Below are positions 1 through 11,965 of a DNA stretch of 64,000 bases, piece by piece. The stretch's first letter is position 1; the number at the start of each line of letters is the position of its first letter. The notes under the pieces are model-generated. The model ran no database searches. It saw only the letters and a program-made list of their open reading frames with translations, and was not told the origin of the DNA. The translations under genes were made by a program, and so were the position numbers. This DNA is from Cenococcum geophilum 1.58 (lineage: Eukaryota; Ascomycota; Dothideomycetes; Gloniales; Gloniaceae): contig KV748181.1 in NCBI GenBank assembly GCA_001692895.1, positions 1,369,640 through 1,433,639 on the forward strand, read 5' to 3'.

Positions 1-618
1 CTACGCGAAATTATGGTATTGGAAATTGTTAATACTTTAAATAGGGGAGATATAACTCCAAGAAACGTCGTAAGATTAGCTAAGCTATTCCCTACTTACT
101 TATTAGTATTGCTAAATAAATATAGGGGTCTTATAAATATACCTTAAGTTACTAGCAAAACGTGTTTAGAAATTATAACTATATCTACTAGTTAAGGCGA
201 GTCTATCTTGGCCTCGCTATAGTCCTTTATTAGCTTAGGTAAAACTGTCTTAGTTTCGCTACGGCCTTCTAGGCTCTTAAGGTAATTGGCGTATATTTCC
301 GTATCCTCTTATATATTACCCTCTATATTATTATTAATTTTATAAAAGTTAACCTTATTAGGTATTTAAGTAGGCGTATAAGGTATCTATTTCTATATAG
401 GGTTGAAAAGCTATAATTGTTTCTTCTCCCTGCTAATAGATGCTATATCTTTATTATCAATACGATTTTAGAATAATTTAAGGTTTCCAGCAAGTTAATA
501 AACAGGTATGTTATCTTTGGGGCGATAGCATATCGTAATATTTTTATAAGTACCAATTAAGGACCTATAGGTTATGTTAGCAACGTATTTAAGCTTAGTT
601 AAGGTAATATATATAATG
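1..618 (-). pseudogene. RIP-degraded reading frame, unidentified, cut by left window edge
   Basis: Reading the minus strand from about 618 down to 1 gives one continuous frame of about 205 codons in which roughly ten stops occur, all TAA/TAG. A stop density near 5% matches what is expected when Gln and Trp codons have been mutated by RIP. The inferred protein has a hydrophilic first half with the motifs EIYANYLKSLEGRSETK and PQLVDIV, then more hydrophobic stretches, and continues past the edge. I do not recognise the family. The long single frame with mixed polar and charged residues argues for a former gene rather than random AT-rich sequence, but no homology supports it. Confidence 0.4.
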
Positions 619-2340
619 TCTAGTATTCTTATAGGGATAGTAAGGGATGTATAGTTAAGAGGTTAAATTTAAAGGTAAGTTAAATTAATAGCATATAAAA
701 ACTAAGAGTATAATATTTATATTCTATTTCTCTTCTAGGGCGGAGTTAGGATAGAAGGTAGAAGGGAAAGGCGGAGTATACTAGCCGCCCTTTTCCACTT
801 CATGTGGTGTCTGTGGTACAATATTTAGTGGCTATAATTACTCTTAGCTTATGTATTGTCTGCGCCCAAGATTATAGATGCCTAGAGTAATCTACAAGTA
901 AGGCATTATTAGGGGTAGCTATTAGCTAAGCTGCTGCTAAACTTAAATAGCTAACGATCCCTAACGGATGCTATATGCCTTAGTAGGGTTTAGAAACGTT
1001 CGCATAAAGTTATAAACTAGAATTGGAAGTTAATAATAACCCCTAATAACGCCTCTTTTAGTAGGAATAGTATTATATAATCTACTTTTAACGCCTATCC
1101 TTCCCGGGGCAAGATACTACCTAAGTAGTAGACTTATCCTAGCCAGTTAATCTTATATATTAACCCCCCATTTATAGTAAAGGAGCTATTAGTGCCTTTA
1201 GGGTAGTTTAATTACCATTCTAGCTAAGCCCTTTATAAGCGCTCCGCCTTATATAGGCGGTAATTAACTCCTATTAATCTACCTTACGTTAGGGAAGATC
1301 TTTTACTTAAGGTACTAAGCAGCCGGTACTTAAAGGTCTATAGATATATTCTATATCCCAATAACATTAACCACAATTTCTCCTTAAGTGGTATCTACAA
1401 CCCTAAGTACCTATAAGCGCAGCGTCCCTAAATTATTAGCTAGTAAGTAGGCGTTTATAGATAGAGAAACTGACTTTAGAGATAACGGCAACGTAGAGGC
1501 GTTAGCTAGTTAGGAAAGTGACTTTAGTAATAAGGATTAAGAATAGGACGCAGAGATATTATATGACGGAGAAAATGGTTTTAGCACTAAAGATTAAGAA
1601 ATAGGGGCAGATAGTAATAAAGAGATATTAAGCAACAAGGCCATATAGGCGACGGTTAGATACGGTGGCCTTGGCTTTATAGTCTTAAATCTATAAGTAT
1701 AGGATATAAATATAAAGAAGATTTCTAATAAAAGCTGGTAAAAGGGTTAAAACTTTAGCCACTTTTTATTTAGCCTATCGCGAAATAAAACAATATTTTA
1801 TTATTCCTACTAGAGTCTCTACCTGCTTAACTTATAGCGAGCTATAAAGTATTCGCGATAATTTATGCTTTTACTTGGATGAATTTATTTACTACCTTAA
1901 AAGCAATAATGGAAGGAAAATCTATACTAATAACCTAGGATTTTTTGAATTTCTTATAGACCTAGGACACATGCCACCTTAGTAACTATTAGTCGTATTT
2001 AAGACTACGGTACTTATAGATTTATATCTTAAGGATATAAACATGTTTTTTTATAGTATTTTCTTTTTATTTAAATCATTTCTCTGCTTATAGTATATAG
2101 CGGTTATTTATCTATTCCGGTGTGGTAGGGAGAGGTAGTTAGGTTACGCGAGAGGGCTTAGACTTATAGCTACGCTTATAGGGCTGTTTATATAGGAACT
2201 TCTCTAAGTATATATAAGGGGTCTTTATATAGGAACTTCTTTAATATTTCTAGATCTGGGACTTATATATTTCTTTTTTTTATAGTTCTAGTATTTTCCT
2301 AACATTTACTTCCTATTTACATGCTAGGCGTTAATAGAGG
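619..2340. other. Degenerate RIP-mutated sequence, no recognised gene
   Basis: AT-rich, TpA-rich sequence without a continuous frame I can defend. A plus-strand stretch at about 1440-1680 reads as an acidic segment (motifs such as ESDFSNKD and DGENGF) with only RIP-type stops and may be the remnant of a low-complexity acidic protein region. A short less mutated island lies around 775-870. Confidence 0.35.
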
Positions 2341-2357
2341 GCGCTAGGTTAGATTAC

Positions 2358-2790
2358 TCTACTTATATAATTACTCTACTTATATAATCGCCTAGCTTGT
2401 ATAATTACCTAGTTTACACAATTGCCTAGTTTGCACAATTACCTAGCTCGTATAATTACCTAGTTTGTACAATCGCCTAGCTTATACGATTACCTAGCTC
2501 GTATAATTACCCAGTTTGCATAATTGCCTAGCTTATACAATTACCTAGCTTATAGGATTGCCTAGCTTCTATAAGCACTATACTTATATAGTTACCTAGC
2601 TTATAGAATTGGCTAGCTCCTATAAGCATTTAGCTTATATAATTACCTAGTTTATACAATTGCCTAGCTTATATAATTACCTAGCTTATAGGATTGCCTA
2701 GCTCCTACGAGTACTATACTTGTATAATTACCTAGCTTATAGGATTGCCTAGCTCCTATAAGCATCTAGCTTATATAATTAAAGCTAAAG
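2358..2790. repeat. Minisatellite, ~17-bp unit
   Basis: About two dozen degenerate copies of a unit close to cttatataattacctag, varying at a few positions (tttgtacaatcgcctag, cttataggattgcctag). Near-identical unique sequence (gggcgctaggttaga followed by ctactctacttatata) flanks the array at about 2340 and again at about 2836, where a few more units follow, so the array sits between two copies of one segment. There are no spacers, so it is not a CRISPR array. Confidence 0.85.
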
Positions 2791-5737
2791 TTATTAAACC
2801 TATTAATACCCTATTTATATACTAGGCATTAATTAAAGGGCGCTAGGTTAGACTACTCTACTTATATAATTACCTAGCTTATAGGATCCCCTAGCTCCTA
2901 TAAGCCCCCAGCTTCTATAACCTCCTAGCTTATAGGACCGAAGCTATAGCCGCTAAATCCGTTAAAATCCTAGCTGCACGTTTAGAGGACGCTACGCCCG
3001 ACTACCTAGCTCGCTATTTTCATAGAATTCCTTAATTAATTAATGGTGCCTATTTGGAAAATATCCCTTAATAACTTCCTATAATAGAAATTTCTTATTA
3101 CGCAATTCTATAAGGAGATTTACTTCCTTAACTGTCTATGCCGGCTCTTTAGCGTGAAGGATATAGCTATAATAGCGCTAACATGCACCCGGTGTTCTCC
3201 CTAATAGGGCTTTTATAACATTATTTTATAATAAAACTATAAGTAATACTTAGTGACCTAGCTTTATAAGGATTTAATCTTTATAGGGTGTCTAATTTTA
3301 AGACTAGAGCTCCCGTAAGGCTTTATTTATAATAACAATCTTTAAAAATATTAGCAAAGCTATTAGAAGTTGCATCTAAGAAAAGAAACTAACTGGTAAT
3401 ATACGCTAAAACTCTATATCTAGGTTATAGGGTTGTAAGAGATCTTACGTATTACTTAACCTAGTAAATGTAAGTAATATATAGCCTTAGTAGGATAAGG
3501 TATAAGACGTATAGGATTAGGTATATCTCTAAAATTTAAGCTAGCGAATACGGCACCTATTTAGCAATATTTATAAACAGAAACCTATCCTGCCTTAAAA
3601 AGTATATAATGGCTTTCTCTTTATTTGTCCATTTACTACTTACTCTAGCATTAAGAAAAAGGCTGTAATATTTCTACTTATAACCTAATATTGGTCTATT
3701 AAGCTTAAACAAAATACTACCCTAACTATTACCATCCTTAAAGGTCGTGTTTATTAACTTAAATTATTCCTTAACTAACTAAGACTTGCGTGCGGATGCT
3801 AAGGGCTCGTTATTTATATAAGGGCTAGTTGAGTTATACTTTATAAAGTGTTAGTAGAGTCTTACTAGGGAAAGGCTAATGGTGTAAACTAATAGTTTGG
3901 GTGGTTTTTAGAGAGCTAAGTTAATTAATGTTAAGCAGGTAATCGGCGCTAGTAGCTCTGAATTAACTATTATTGGTAAAACCCTTACTAGACGCTGGAC
4001 TGGTTACTTTTAACTTATTAGGAATATCCGTAAAGTAAACTTCGTTATCTAGATTAATAGATTTTATTATTATTGAAAATGATAGTAATGGATCGCATTA
4101 CTAGAGTAATTAATCAAAGTGCATCTTATATTAAAACTGCAAGAGGTATAGCAAGAGCGTTAGCAGCAATTAGAAGGACATTTGGCGGAATATATCTATT
4201 TAATAGAGTACTAGGCGGCTAATAAATGCAATAACGCCACTAATACGACTCCCCCTTAATATACAAGCGCTACAATTTTAAGAATTTTAGACGTATATAT
4301 GTAAATTCACATTATAGTGTAAGCGGATTTATTTAAAGACTAGAGGATTAATTTTAATTATATGCCGAAATCTTAACTTTAAGCTAGATATAAAAAACTA
4401 CTATTAAAGGTCCGCAATATTAATGAGTGGACGTAGCTTCTATAAGAGAGCACTATATATATCTTTCTCTTTAATATGGTTCTATAAGTCTTAGAGAATC
4501 GCCTAGATTATAATCTGTAATTTAATTAGAATAGATACTGTATAGGAGATATTAAATATACTTAGACTTATAATACGTTAGAGCGATTATATATTAACTT
4601 AGAGAAAGCAGATATATATATAATATCCTATACTTTTCACTCTCTAGTTCTTCTATAAAGAACACTAAGGAAATCCTATAAAGACTTAGGGAACGAATAA
4701 ATTATTCTATAAGAGAGTATATCCGCAGTCCTCTTATAAGTTAGAGTCTTATCTATTAGAGTCTTATCTAGGCAAGTGCTGAGAATTTTATTTAATATTA
4801 TATTATTAAGTGTTTGGGGGACTTGTTGGTATTATATATATATAAGATCTACCGGACCCCTAAATGCCCTTTGCTGGTTACTTAGGCCCGTAGTAATTTA
4901 ATTAGACGATAGACTGGTACTAGGACGCTTAGAATTGTTTAACTTAAAAGGTGTCGTTTCCTCGCTTTATAAGCTCTTTGTAGGCCAACTAATCCTAGTA
5001 ATAGAAGACGCCTTTTCTAGATCCACCTTAACAGATTATTGGGTATTCGCTTATTAATAAAGCTTGGTAATTAATATACCATATTTAGAATCTTAATCCT
5101 AACCGTAAGCGGCTGTTAAAGTATTAATAATTGATATAAAAGGCAGCTAAATATAACGCTTTAAGAAACTAGTAGTTGGTGTAGTTTAGCGGGTTATAGC
5201 TTTAATAAGCAAGCTAATAGTTAAATAAGCATCTATATTAAAGAGTAAAGAGCGGCCGTAAATGGTTAGGGAATGGTTTAAAAGGAGCGGTGAAAATAGT
5301 AAAGCAGGGTAGTAATAAATAAAAGATATAAAAGACGCGTTAAGGCAACCGGCAGAGCGGGCGATAAAGGTAATTATATATCCCTAGTGTAATGGGGCGG
5401 AAATTAGCTCTATATATTAGGTATTTCCATATCCTTTCCTTTAGATAGCATCCTTAGATTTATTAAGGCGTTTTACTCTTTAGCTCTTTAAGGAAGAAAT
5501 TATCACAAATTGTATATCCTATATGTTAGTTAGAAAAGGAATCCTCTAATAGTATTAAGGCTTACGGCCTTCTGCGACGGAACAAGCTATATTACTAAAT
5601 ATTTCACATTATACACCTAATTAAGTTTACGACTTATATTGCCTCCTATCTTAGCTAAAAGAGAGGTCCGATTTTTAACTACGTATTATAAGCAAAAGCG
5701 AGGTTAATAATCGCCACTATATTAGCGCAGCTCTGAT
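2791..5737. other. Degenerate RIP-mutated sequence, nothing recognised
   Basis: Apart from the few extra minisatellite units up to about 2935, I see no supported gene. A short plus-strand frame around 3860-4075 reads plausibly (motif TLTRRWTGYF) but cannot be assigned. Confidence 0.4.
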
Positions 5738-5816
5738 AAGGGCCTTACGCTAATTATATTGCTTTAATTAAGTGCGCGATACTTAATTAAAGCGATATAA
5801 TTAGCGTAAGGCTCTT
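5738..5816. repeat. Near-perfect inverted repeat, 36-bp arms
   Basis: Arms at 5738-5773 and 5781-5816 are reverse complements with two mismatches, around a 7-base loop (gcgcgat). It lies just upstream of a long degraded reading frame. It could be a hairpin-like remnant of a small inverted-repeat element. No target duplication is visible. Confidence 0.75.
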
Positions 5817-6120
5817 CTAAGTTTTGGGGGCGCTAGTAACCTACTAGGGAATTAAGAGCAGAGGGGAACTACACTTAACTACTCTTTTATCTTAACACAA
5901 ATTATATAACTTATAACCCACTATTATAGACTTTAGCATTATAGTAGCTTTAAATCTTATCCGTAATACTTCTAATAAGCAGCTTTAACTTTATCTCCCT
6001 AATATTATATATACTATTTAAAGGCTCTAGAAGCTTCCTATTAATACCTTTTAATATTTACTACCTTTTTTAGAGAATAAACGCGGCCACTATAATTCGC
6101 TCTACGCTCCTTTAGGGAGT

Positions 6121-6370
6121 AAGGATACCTAGCCTTCTCTAAGGAATTAGGATATCATCTAGCCTTCTTTAGGGAGTAAGGATGTCTAGCCTTTTCTAGG
6201 GAATAAGGATAATGCTATTTAGTCTTCTCTAGGGAGTGTCTAGCCTTCTTTAGGGAATAAGGATATTATTAAGCCTTCTTTAGAGAGTGAGGATGTCTAG
6301 CCTTTTTTAGGGAATAAGGATAATATTATCTAGCCTTCTCTAGGGAGTGTCTAGCCTTCTTTAGGGAATA
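6121..6370. repeat. In-frame irregular tandem repeats (21-33 bp units)
   Basis: About nine copies of a segment related to tagccttctttagggaa, with spacers of different length. All spacings are multiples of three and fit the plus-strand frame of the surrounding relic, where each copy encodes a QPSLG-like segment. Confidence 0.75.
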
Positions 6371-7461
6371 AGGTTGCTTCTCTACCTCCCTTTTTACCTA
6401 AATATGCAAACCTACTTAACGCATTATTGGTAAACCTCTCTAAGATTAAGACATTTGTTAATATATCTATAGGGAAAGATTTAAAGGCTATTATTAGCGA
6501 ACTAAAGTGGTTAAATAAATATCCCCTTATTAAGGATCTTATTACTACTAACAGCGATTTATTAAATAACGCTATTTTTTAAAAACTTTTTAGCTAATAG
6601 ATACTTGCGGATTCTTTTAAGAAATAGTAATTAAAGTCTATAGGTGCGTTAAGGATTAAAAATTTAGTTAAAAGTTAAGCCGCTTCTATAAAGGGAGTTA
6701 GCTATATTATATTATTTGCAAGAAGTATAAGATATTACGACGTTACTAAAGCGGCTTTAGCTATTAGATATAGAATTAAGCTTTATATTATATAAAGGCT
6801 TAAAGGGGTAGGGCTATTAGTTCTTTTAGCCTTTACCTATAACGCCTACCGGAGATTAAATTTACCTAATATTAATGATTTTCTTATAGCTTTACGGCAC
6901 CGGTCTTATTTTATAATATTTAAAATTATATAAAGATATTTAGTTTAGATAGGATAGTATTAAGAGCTTTATTCTAGTTAGATGCTTTCTTTTAGACTAA
7001 TATATCTTAGTACTACTAACCCGCCCTAGCTAAGCCCGAAAAAGTGAATTTCTTCCCCTTATAAACGCCCCTATATAGAAGTTGCTAAACCTAGAGATCC
7101 TATATTAGCGTATAATTACCAATACGTAGATTTAATAACATTGCACCCTCCTTAGCTACTAATAACGGCCTTAATAAATAGTATGTAGATATATAAGAGT
7201 AGTTATACTTCCAAATAGCAGTATCTCTAATTTATTATAGGCCATAAAATATCTTCTCTACGATTTATTGAATAATATCCTTAAGTCTCTAAGCCGGCGG
7301 GCGAATCCCTTACACTACGCCTTAGTTAAGAACGCTTATTATAAGATTTCCCCACCCCTTTTAATACCCGCGGTAACCTTACGTAAAGATACCTAAATAT
7401 AAATAGCATAGCGTGTTTAAATGGAAACCCTAGCGGCTCTAGTTCTATAGACGTTAGTAGT

Positions 7462-7785
7462 AATAGCGAATAAATAAGCTATAATAAGGTGTAATGGGTA
7501 TACGGAGACTAAATTAACGGTAATACGCTACTAGCAATTAGAAATAGCGAATAGATAAGCTATAATAAGGCGTAATAGATATATAGAGACCAAATCGATA
7601 GTAATACGCTACTAGGAATTGGTAATAGCAAATAAATAGGCTATAATAAGGCGTAATGGGTGTATAGAGACCAAATTGGTAGTAATATACTACTAGCGAT
7701 TAGCGACAGCGAATAGATAAGCTATAGCTCCGCGTAATAGGTATATAATAAGTCCCTTAACAGTGCGGTTGCTATGAGTTCTGCT
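7462..7785. repeat. 81-bp tandem repeat, four copies
   Basis: Copies begin at about 7462, 7543, 7624 and 7705, exactly 81 bp apart, the last one diverging toward its end. The period equals 27 codons and the copies are in frame with the surrounding relic. Differences between copies are largely C/T and G/A. Confidence 0.85.
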
Positions 7786-7949
7786 TATAGGTATTAGTAA
7801 ATTTCTTCTAAAACTCTTATATTGTTATACACCCTAGTTTTAGGTTTTTAATGCGGTATAATAATGGTTTAATAACATCCCTTATTAAGTAGAACTAGTA
7901 GTTTAAGCTTGGCTAATAATCGGCACCGTAATTATTATACTAATGCCAC

Positions 7950-8530
7950 CTCCACTCCCGTTCCATTCTACCCATTATAAACTAGCCTAGTAATAGCCCC
8001 ACCTGCTCTCTAAATGTGGGATAGTATAATTAAGCGGGACCTAGGAGTCCCGATAAGGGCTAAAAGCTAATATATATACTACTAAATCGTTTAAATATTG
8101 CATTAAAATGCGTCGTCCTATAAAATAGACTGTTAGGCCTATATATAAAGAGTTTATATTAACTGCTCCGACTCCTAGCTTTAGTAGTATTTCTAGTATC
8201 TTTAACTTAAATTCCTTGTTTATGTTAGCCGCTAGAGTTACTATACTAAAGTAAACTACGTTAAATATACTATTTTCGCAAGCTTACGCACTTTATTACT
8301 TTTTATAGTGTCCGTTAAGGCAATAGCAGGTATAGTTTTAGTTGGCGTAATCTTCTAAATCTTCTATATTATCTCCTCTAGGCTAGATCGTGCGAGGTCT
8401 GCGTACGACTTATTAATTATAAATACTATATATATCCTATTCTGGTAATCCTTTATTAGAGTTTCATGCTTACTTATTTTTTACGTTACTGTGTTTAATT
8501 TTATAAGCTCGCTATAAGTAAAATTGTCTA
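7950..8530 (-). pseudogene. RIP-degraded reading frame, unidentified
   Basis: A minus-strand frame of about 190 codons interrupted mainly by TAA/TAG. Visible features are an N-terminal RRPRTIQPRGD segment, a Cys-containing stretch YTCYCLNGHYKK, a long amphipathic or hydrophobic stretch (NINKEFKLKILEILLKLGVG) and motifs FIGRRILMQYL and SPYRDS. The family is not recognised. It is convergent with the relic that ends at about 7865. Confidence 0.35.
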
Positions 8531-9369
8531 AGTAGTGGAGCAGTTTAGAGGGGTAGGCTTGTCGGCCTATTTGTATTTCGCGCGCTAGGTATACTAATTC
8601 GCTAACGCGTATAGATATTAAAATGCTTAGCATTTTAAATAAGCCTTAAACATTTAACACCCTAACGCTTAAGTAAGCGTCACTAGTAATGCTTAGGCTT
8701 TACTATTTTTATTAGCAAGGATTTAGTAGTAATATTTTTAGTGCCTTAAACACACCACTAAAACAAGATTAATATATATAATGGCCGCTATGCGGGCCGC
8801 TATATGCATTAAACGCTCGGCATCTTATCCCGCGTGGATGCATTTACAGTGCCCTTTCTACCCTTTAATATATCTAGCGGCCTAGACTTCTTACCTAGCT
8901 GCAATAAGGCCTACTAATGGCATATAGCACGTACTATAACCTCTTAACGATCTTTATTAATCGCTGCCCCTACTTCTATCTACAATTATATAGCTATACT
9001 TTTAGAACTAATAAGTACTATATTTAACGCTTTTTTTTTTCTAAGTTAGACTATTTAAGCCCTTAGGAGTAAGGATAAAGTGTACCTTAATCCACTACTT
9101 GCTAAAACGTTTACTAACTAACCTAGACCTCTTATATTACACTACTACTAAGAAAATACCTATCCTTATTAAATATGCCTAGAATAAAAGAGTATTATAT
9201 ACTCTTTAAAACGTCCAAAACTGGCTATAATAAAATGGCCGGAGTTTTTCTTAACGCTTAGGGAAAAGAACAGTTTAAATTTGTTAAAGTAGGTTATAAA
9301 TTTAAGTAATTTCTAATAGATCTTAAGCTTTACAGGTTTTAAAATAGATTAGTTTCCGCTATAATCTAC
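8531..9369. other. Degenerate sequence, nothing recognised
   Basis: No defensible frame. A less mutated patch around 8760-8860 retains CpG-rich words but shows no identifiable element. A short frame from the ATG at 9175 reads acceptably for about 60 codons but breaks off. Confidence 0.35.
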
Positions 9370-9690
9370 CTACTAAACCTAAGTACGCTTAAGTCCTAAT
9401 ATATTTTCATATTAGTAGAATTAAAAAGTAGTTATATACTCCATTAGAAGTAGTAGGGCTAATATAAGGTAGGGAGCAAATTGTAGAAGATATAAACGCG
9501 GCAAAATTAAAGGTTAAATAGTTAAAGTTGCTAGAGGGGTCTCCTAGCGACTTAGAAAAGAGCAACGCAAAGAAGGGTTTACGTACTCTAGGCTTTAAAA
9601 TAAGGTTTAACCGTGTAGAACATCCGTAGTATATATTATATGTCTGGGAAAACCTACTATTCGGCTGCTAGATTATCAATTCTTATTTTA
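9370..9690 (+). pseudogene. Short RIP-degraded reading frame, unidentified
   Basis: A plus-strand frame of about 100 codons with RIP-type stops only. Motifs are YTPLEVVGLIQGREQ, a Lys/Glu-rich helix-like segment and LRTLGFKIRFNRVEHP. It looks like part of a former protein-coding gene, but I cannot assign a family and the ends are not defined. Confidence 0.3.
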
Positions 9691-10938
9691 AATAGCATCG
9701 ATTTCTCCCATTTCACTTTCTTCTTACTCCCTATATTTTCAGAATTGAAGTTTACTATACCCCCGCCTTATTAGTACTACTAACTATCCGCTATACTTTA
9801 GCCCGTTACTAATACTACGGTTAGAAAACCTTCTTTAGGGAATTTATTTACTAAGGNAATTATTATAAAGTTCTTACATTTTTAGGTGCAGTTAAGAAGA
9901 TAAATAGTAGAAAAGAAATCCTATAATAGATAGAGCGTAAGATATAGGATAATAGAAATTATAATATAAGGTATAGTATAAAAGAGGACCGGGATAAAGA
10001 TAGGGATGCGTATAAGGACGTATATAGGAAGGACATAGTTGCCAGGATTGAGGCTTTAGGGATTAATTTAAAGAAGAATATATCTCTCTACTAGCAACTA
10101 TTTCTTCCGTAAATAGTATAGCAAAGGCTATTATATAACGTTTTCGCATTTCTACGCATAATTATAGCGTACCAATTTATACCTCCCCCTATACTACGTA
10201 ATTACACTTATAGCTAGCCAAGCTAGGCTTCTCTACTTATAATAGGTTAGCCTCCTATATTCTATAAGCACACTTAGTCTTACCCTTTACTAATCTTTTA
10301 TTATCTATATCAAGGCTAGAATAGGCGTCTTCTTATATTCATACCGTCTAGTAAGTCGCATTTAGGCCTACCTTTATGCATTCTATGCCGTTTACAGCCT
10401 AACTTAAATCTACGTACTTCCTTATTGCTCTAGTAAGAACTACTACGCAATTTAACCTTACTAACACGCATATACTACCTCTGCTAGGGTTTTACTAATT
10501 AATATATAAATAGGCCTCTAAGACCTTTATAGACCTCTAAAGGCCTCTAACAATCTTTAAAAACTAGCGATAACTTACCTACTAAGGTAAGCAGCATGTA
10601 ACCCGCCCCTTCTATATCTTTAGTAATCTAATTGCTACTCTTAAATACCTATTATCGTAATAGATACATCTAATAGAAGCTAAAAGTTAGCCTATTAGGT
10701 TCCAAAGTTAGAAGAAGAGATTTCCAAGGAGGATAAAAAATAAGATATTACCTTTATGGGATAGGAAGAAGGCGATTTACGTAAAGCAAAAGTAAGTAAT
10801 TACCTATATTATAAGTAGCAGGTCCCTAATATCTTAAAGATTTATAAGATTATCGGCATTCTATATACTTAACCCAATATTCGCCGGGCTATAGGTCCAA
10901 TATATAATACAATTATTTAAATAACTTTAGTTATGCCA
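9691..10938. other. Degenerate sequence with short charged frames
   Basis: A plus-strand charged stretch at about 9900-10090 (motif EDRDKDRDAYKDVYRKD) may be a coiled-coil remnant. From about 10320 to 10870 another plus-strand frame contains only TAA/TAG stops but no recognised motif. One ambiguous base lies at 9857. Confidence 0.3.
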
Positions 10939-11333
10939 CATTACCATAGTGGCAGATTAGTTATAGCGGAAATTAATTATAATAGAATATTAATGAGGTC
11001 TACTTGCTTTTCCGGCGATGTATAATTTATAGAAGATAAAAAAAAAGCTTTAGAACAATTAGATAAAGAGGTAAAGGAACTTAATAATGCTAACTAGGCT
11101 ACTACGCCTCCCTTTTTAGTTAAATTGGCGTACTTTACTATCCCAATACTTACGATAGCTTTAGTACTTCCATATAGGGAATAGTTAAGTTTATACTTAA
11201 ATTGCTCAATTTTATTCGAAGAATATAAGATCTTATACGGCTTATATAATAGTTTAGCGATTTACTATTATTCTATAACTAAGCCTAAAGCCCTTCACGC
11301 CTTATACCTTTATATTCGCCTATACTTATAACC
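10939..11333 (+). pseudogene. Short RIP-degraded reading frame, unidentified
   Basis: About 130 codons with only a few RIP-type stops. The segment contains a Lys/Glu-rich helical region (DKKKALEQLDKEVKEL) followed by a hydrophobic stretch (VKLAYFTIPILTIALVL) that could be membrane or buried helix. Not identified. Confidence 0.35.
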
Positions 11334-11965
11334 CCCACTAAAATTAAACCCCCCTCTCTACGCTCTCTTCTCCCGGCCTTGCCAAAATACCTAGTATAAA
11401 TGTACTTCTTTTATAACAAAGATAGAAAGGCTATATAGAAGTGGTCTTTTAAAACCCAATGCTTAATTTTTATAAAACTGTATAAGCATGGCTGATTTTA
11501 CAAGCTAGGTAATTATACGGGTTATATTAACATATAGTTAAGAAAAAAGTGGAATAGTGTAATTAGTGGGCCGGTACGCAGGAATATAATACTATTTAAC
11601 TTTACTTAATATAGCTTAGAGGAGTGCAGAGCCTTAACCTAAGCTACGGGAACATGTCCTTTAACTAAGCCTCTATTATATAACCACTAACTACTTCTAG
11701 GCGCTGCGGCCGTATACCCCACTACTTACCCTTCCTAGAACTTTAGAAGTTACACTAGTCCTTAGTTAAGCGACTAATGTTTAAAGCTCTAACTAACCAG
11801 CCAAATCTGTTACAGATTAGATAAAGCTAATAACGACTTCTTAATGTATATATAGAGGCTCTAGAGCCACGTTTAATAAAGCAAAGTTCTTATTCTTAAT
11901 CGTCCTGTTTAATACTAAATTACTCCCTTAAACATTACTTAAGACGTAGTTAAAACTAGAGAAAT
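11334..11965. other. Intergenic degenerate sequence
   Basis: AT-rich RIP-mutated sequence upstream of the BTB relic. It presumably contains that gene's former promoter, but nothing specific is readable. Confidence 0.3.

Larger units (their letters stand above)
5821..7865 (+). pseudogene. RIP-degraded gene, ~680 codons, unidentified, with two in-frame tandem-repeat domains
   Basis: One plus-strand frame (codon starts at 5821, 6121 and 7462 agree) can be followed for about 2 kb. Stops are TAA/TAG apart from a single TGA near 7045. An N-terminal repeat domain (about 6121-6370) has units of the type QPSLGNKD with lengths of 7, 9, 10 and 11 codons that never break the frame. A central region follows with motifs such as SELKWLNKYP and YIEVAKPRDPIL. 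A C-terminal domain (7462-7785) has four 27-residue repeats containing SYNKAQWVYRDQ. Irregular repeat units that stay in multiples of three are good evidence of past coding selection. I do not recognise the protein and assign no function. The true start may lie slightly upstream or downstream. Confidence 0.6.

Noticed and set aside
2358..2790. Possible CRISPR array
   Set aside because: Units are contiguous without spacers, and the genome is clearly fungal.
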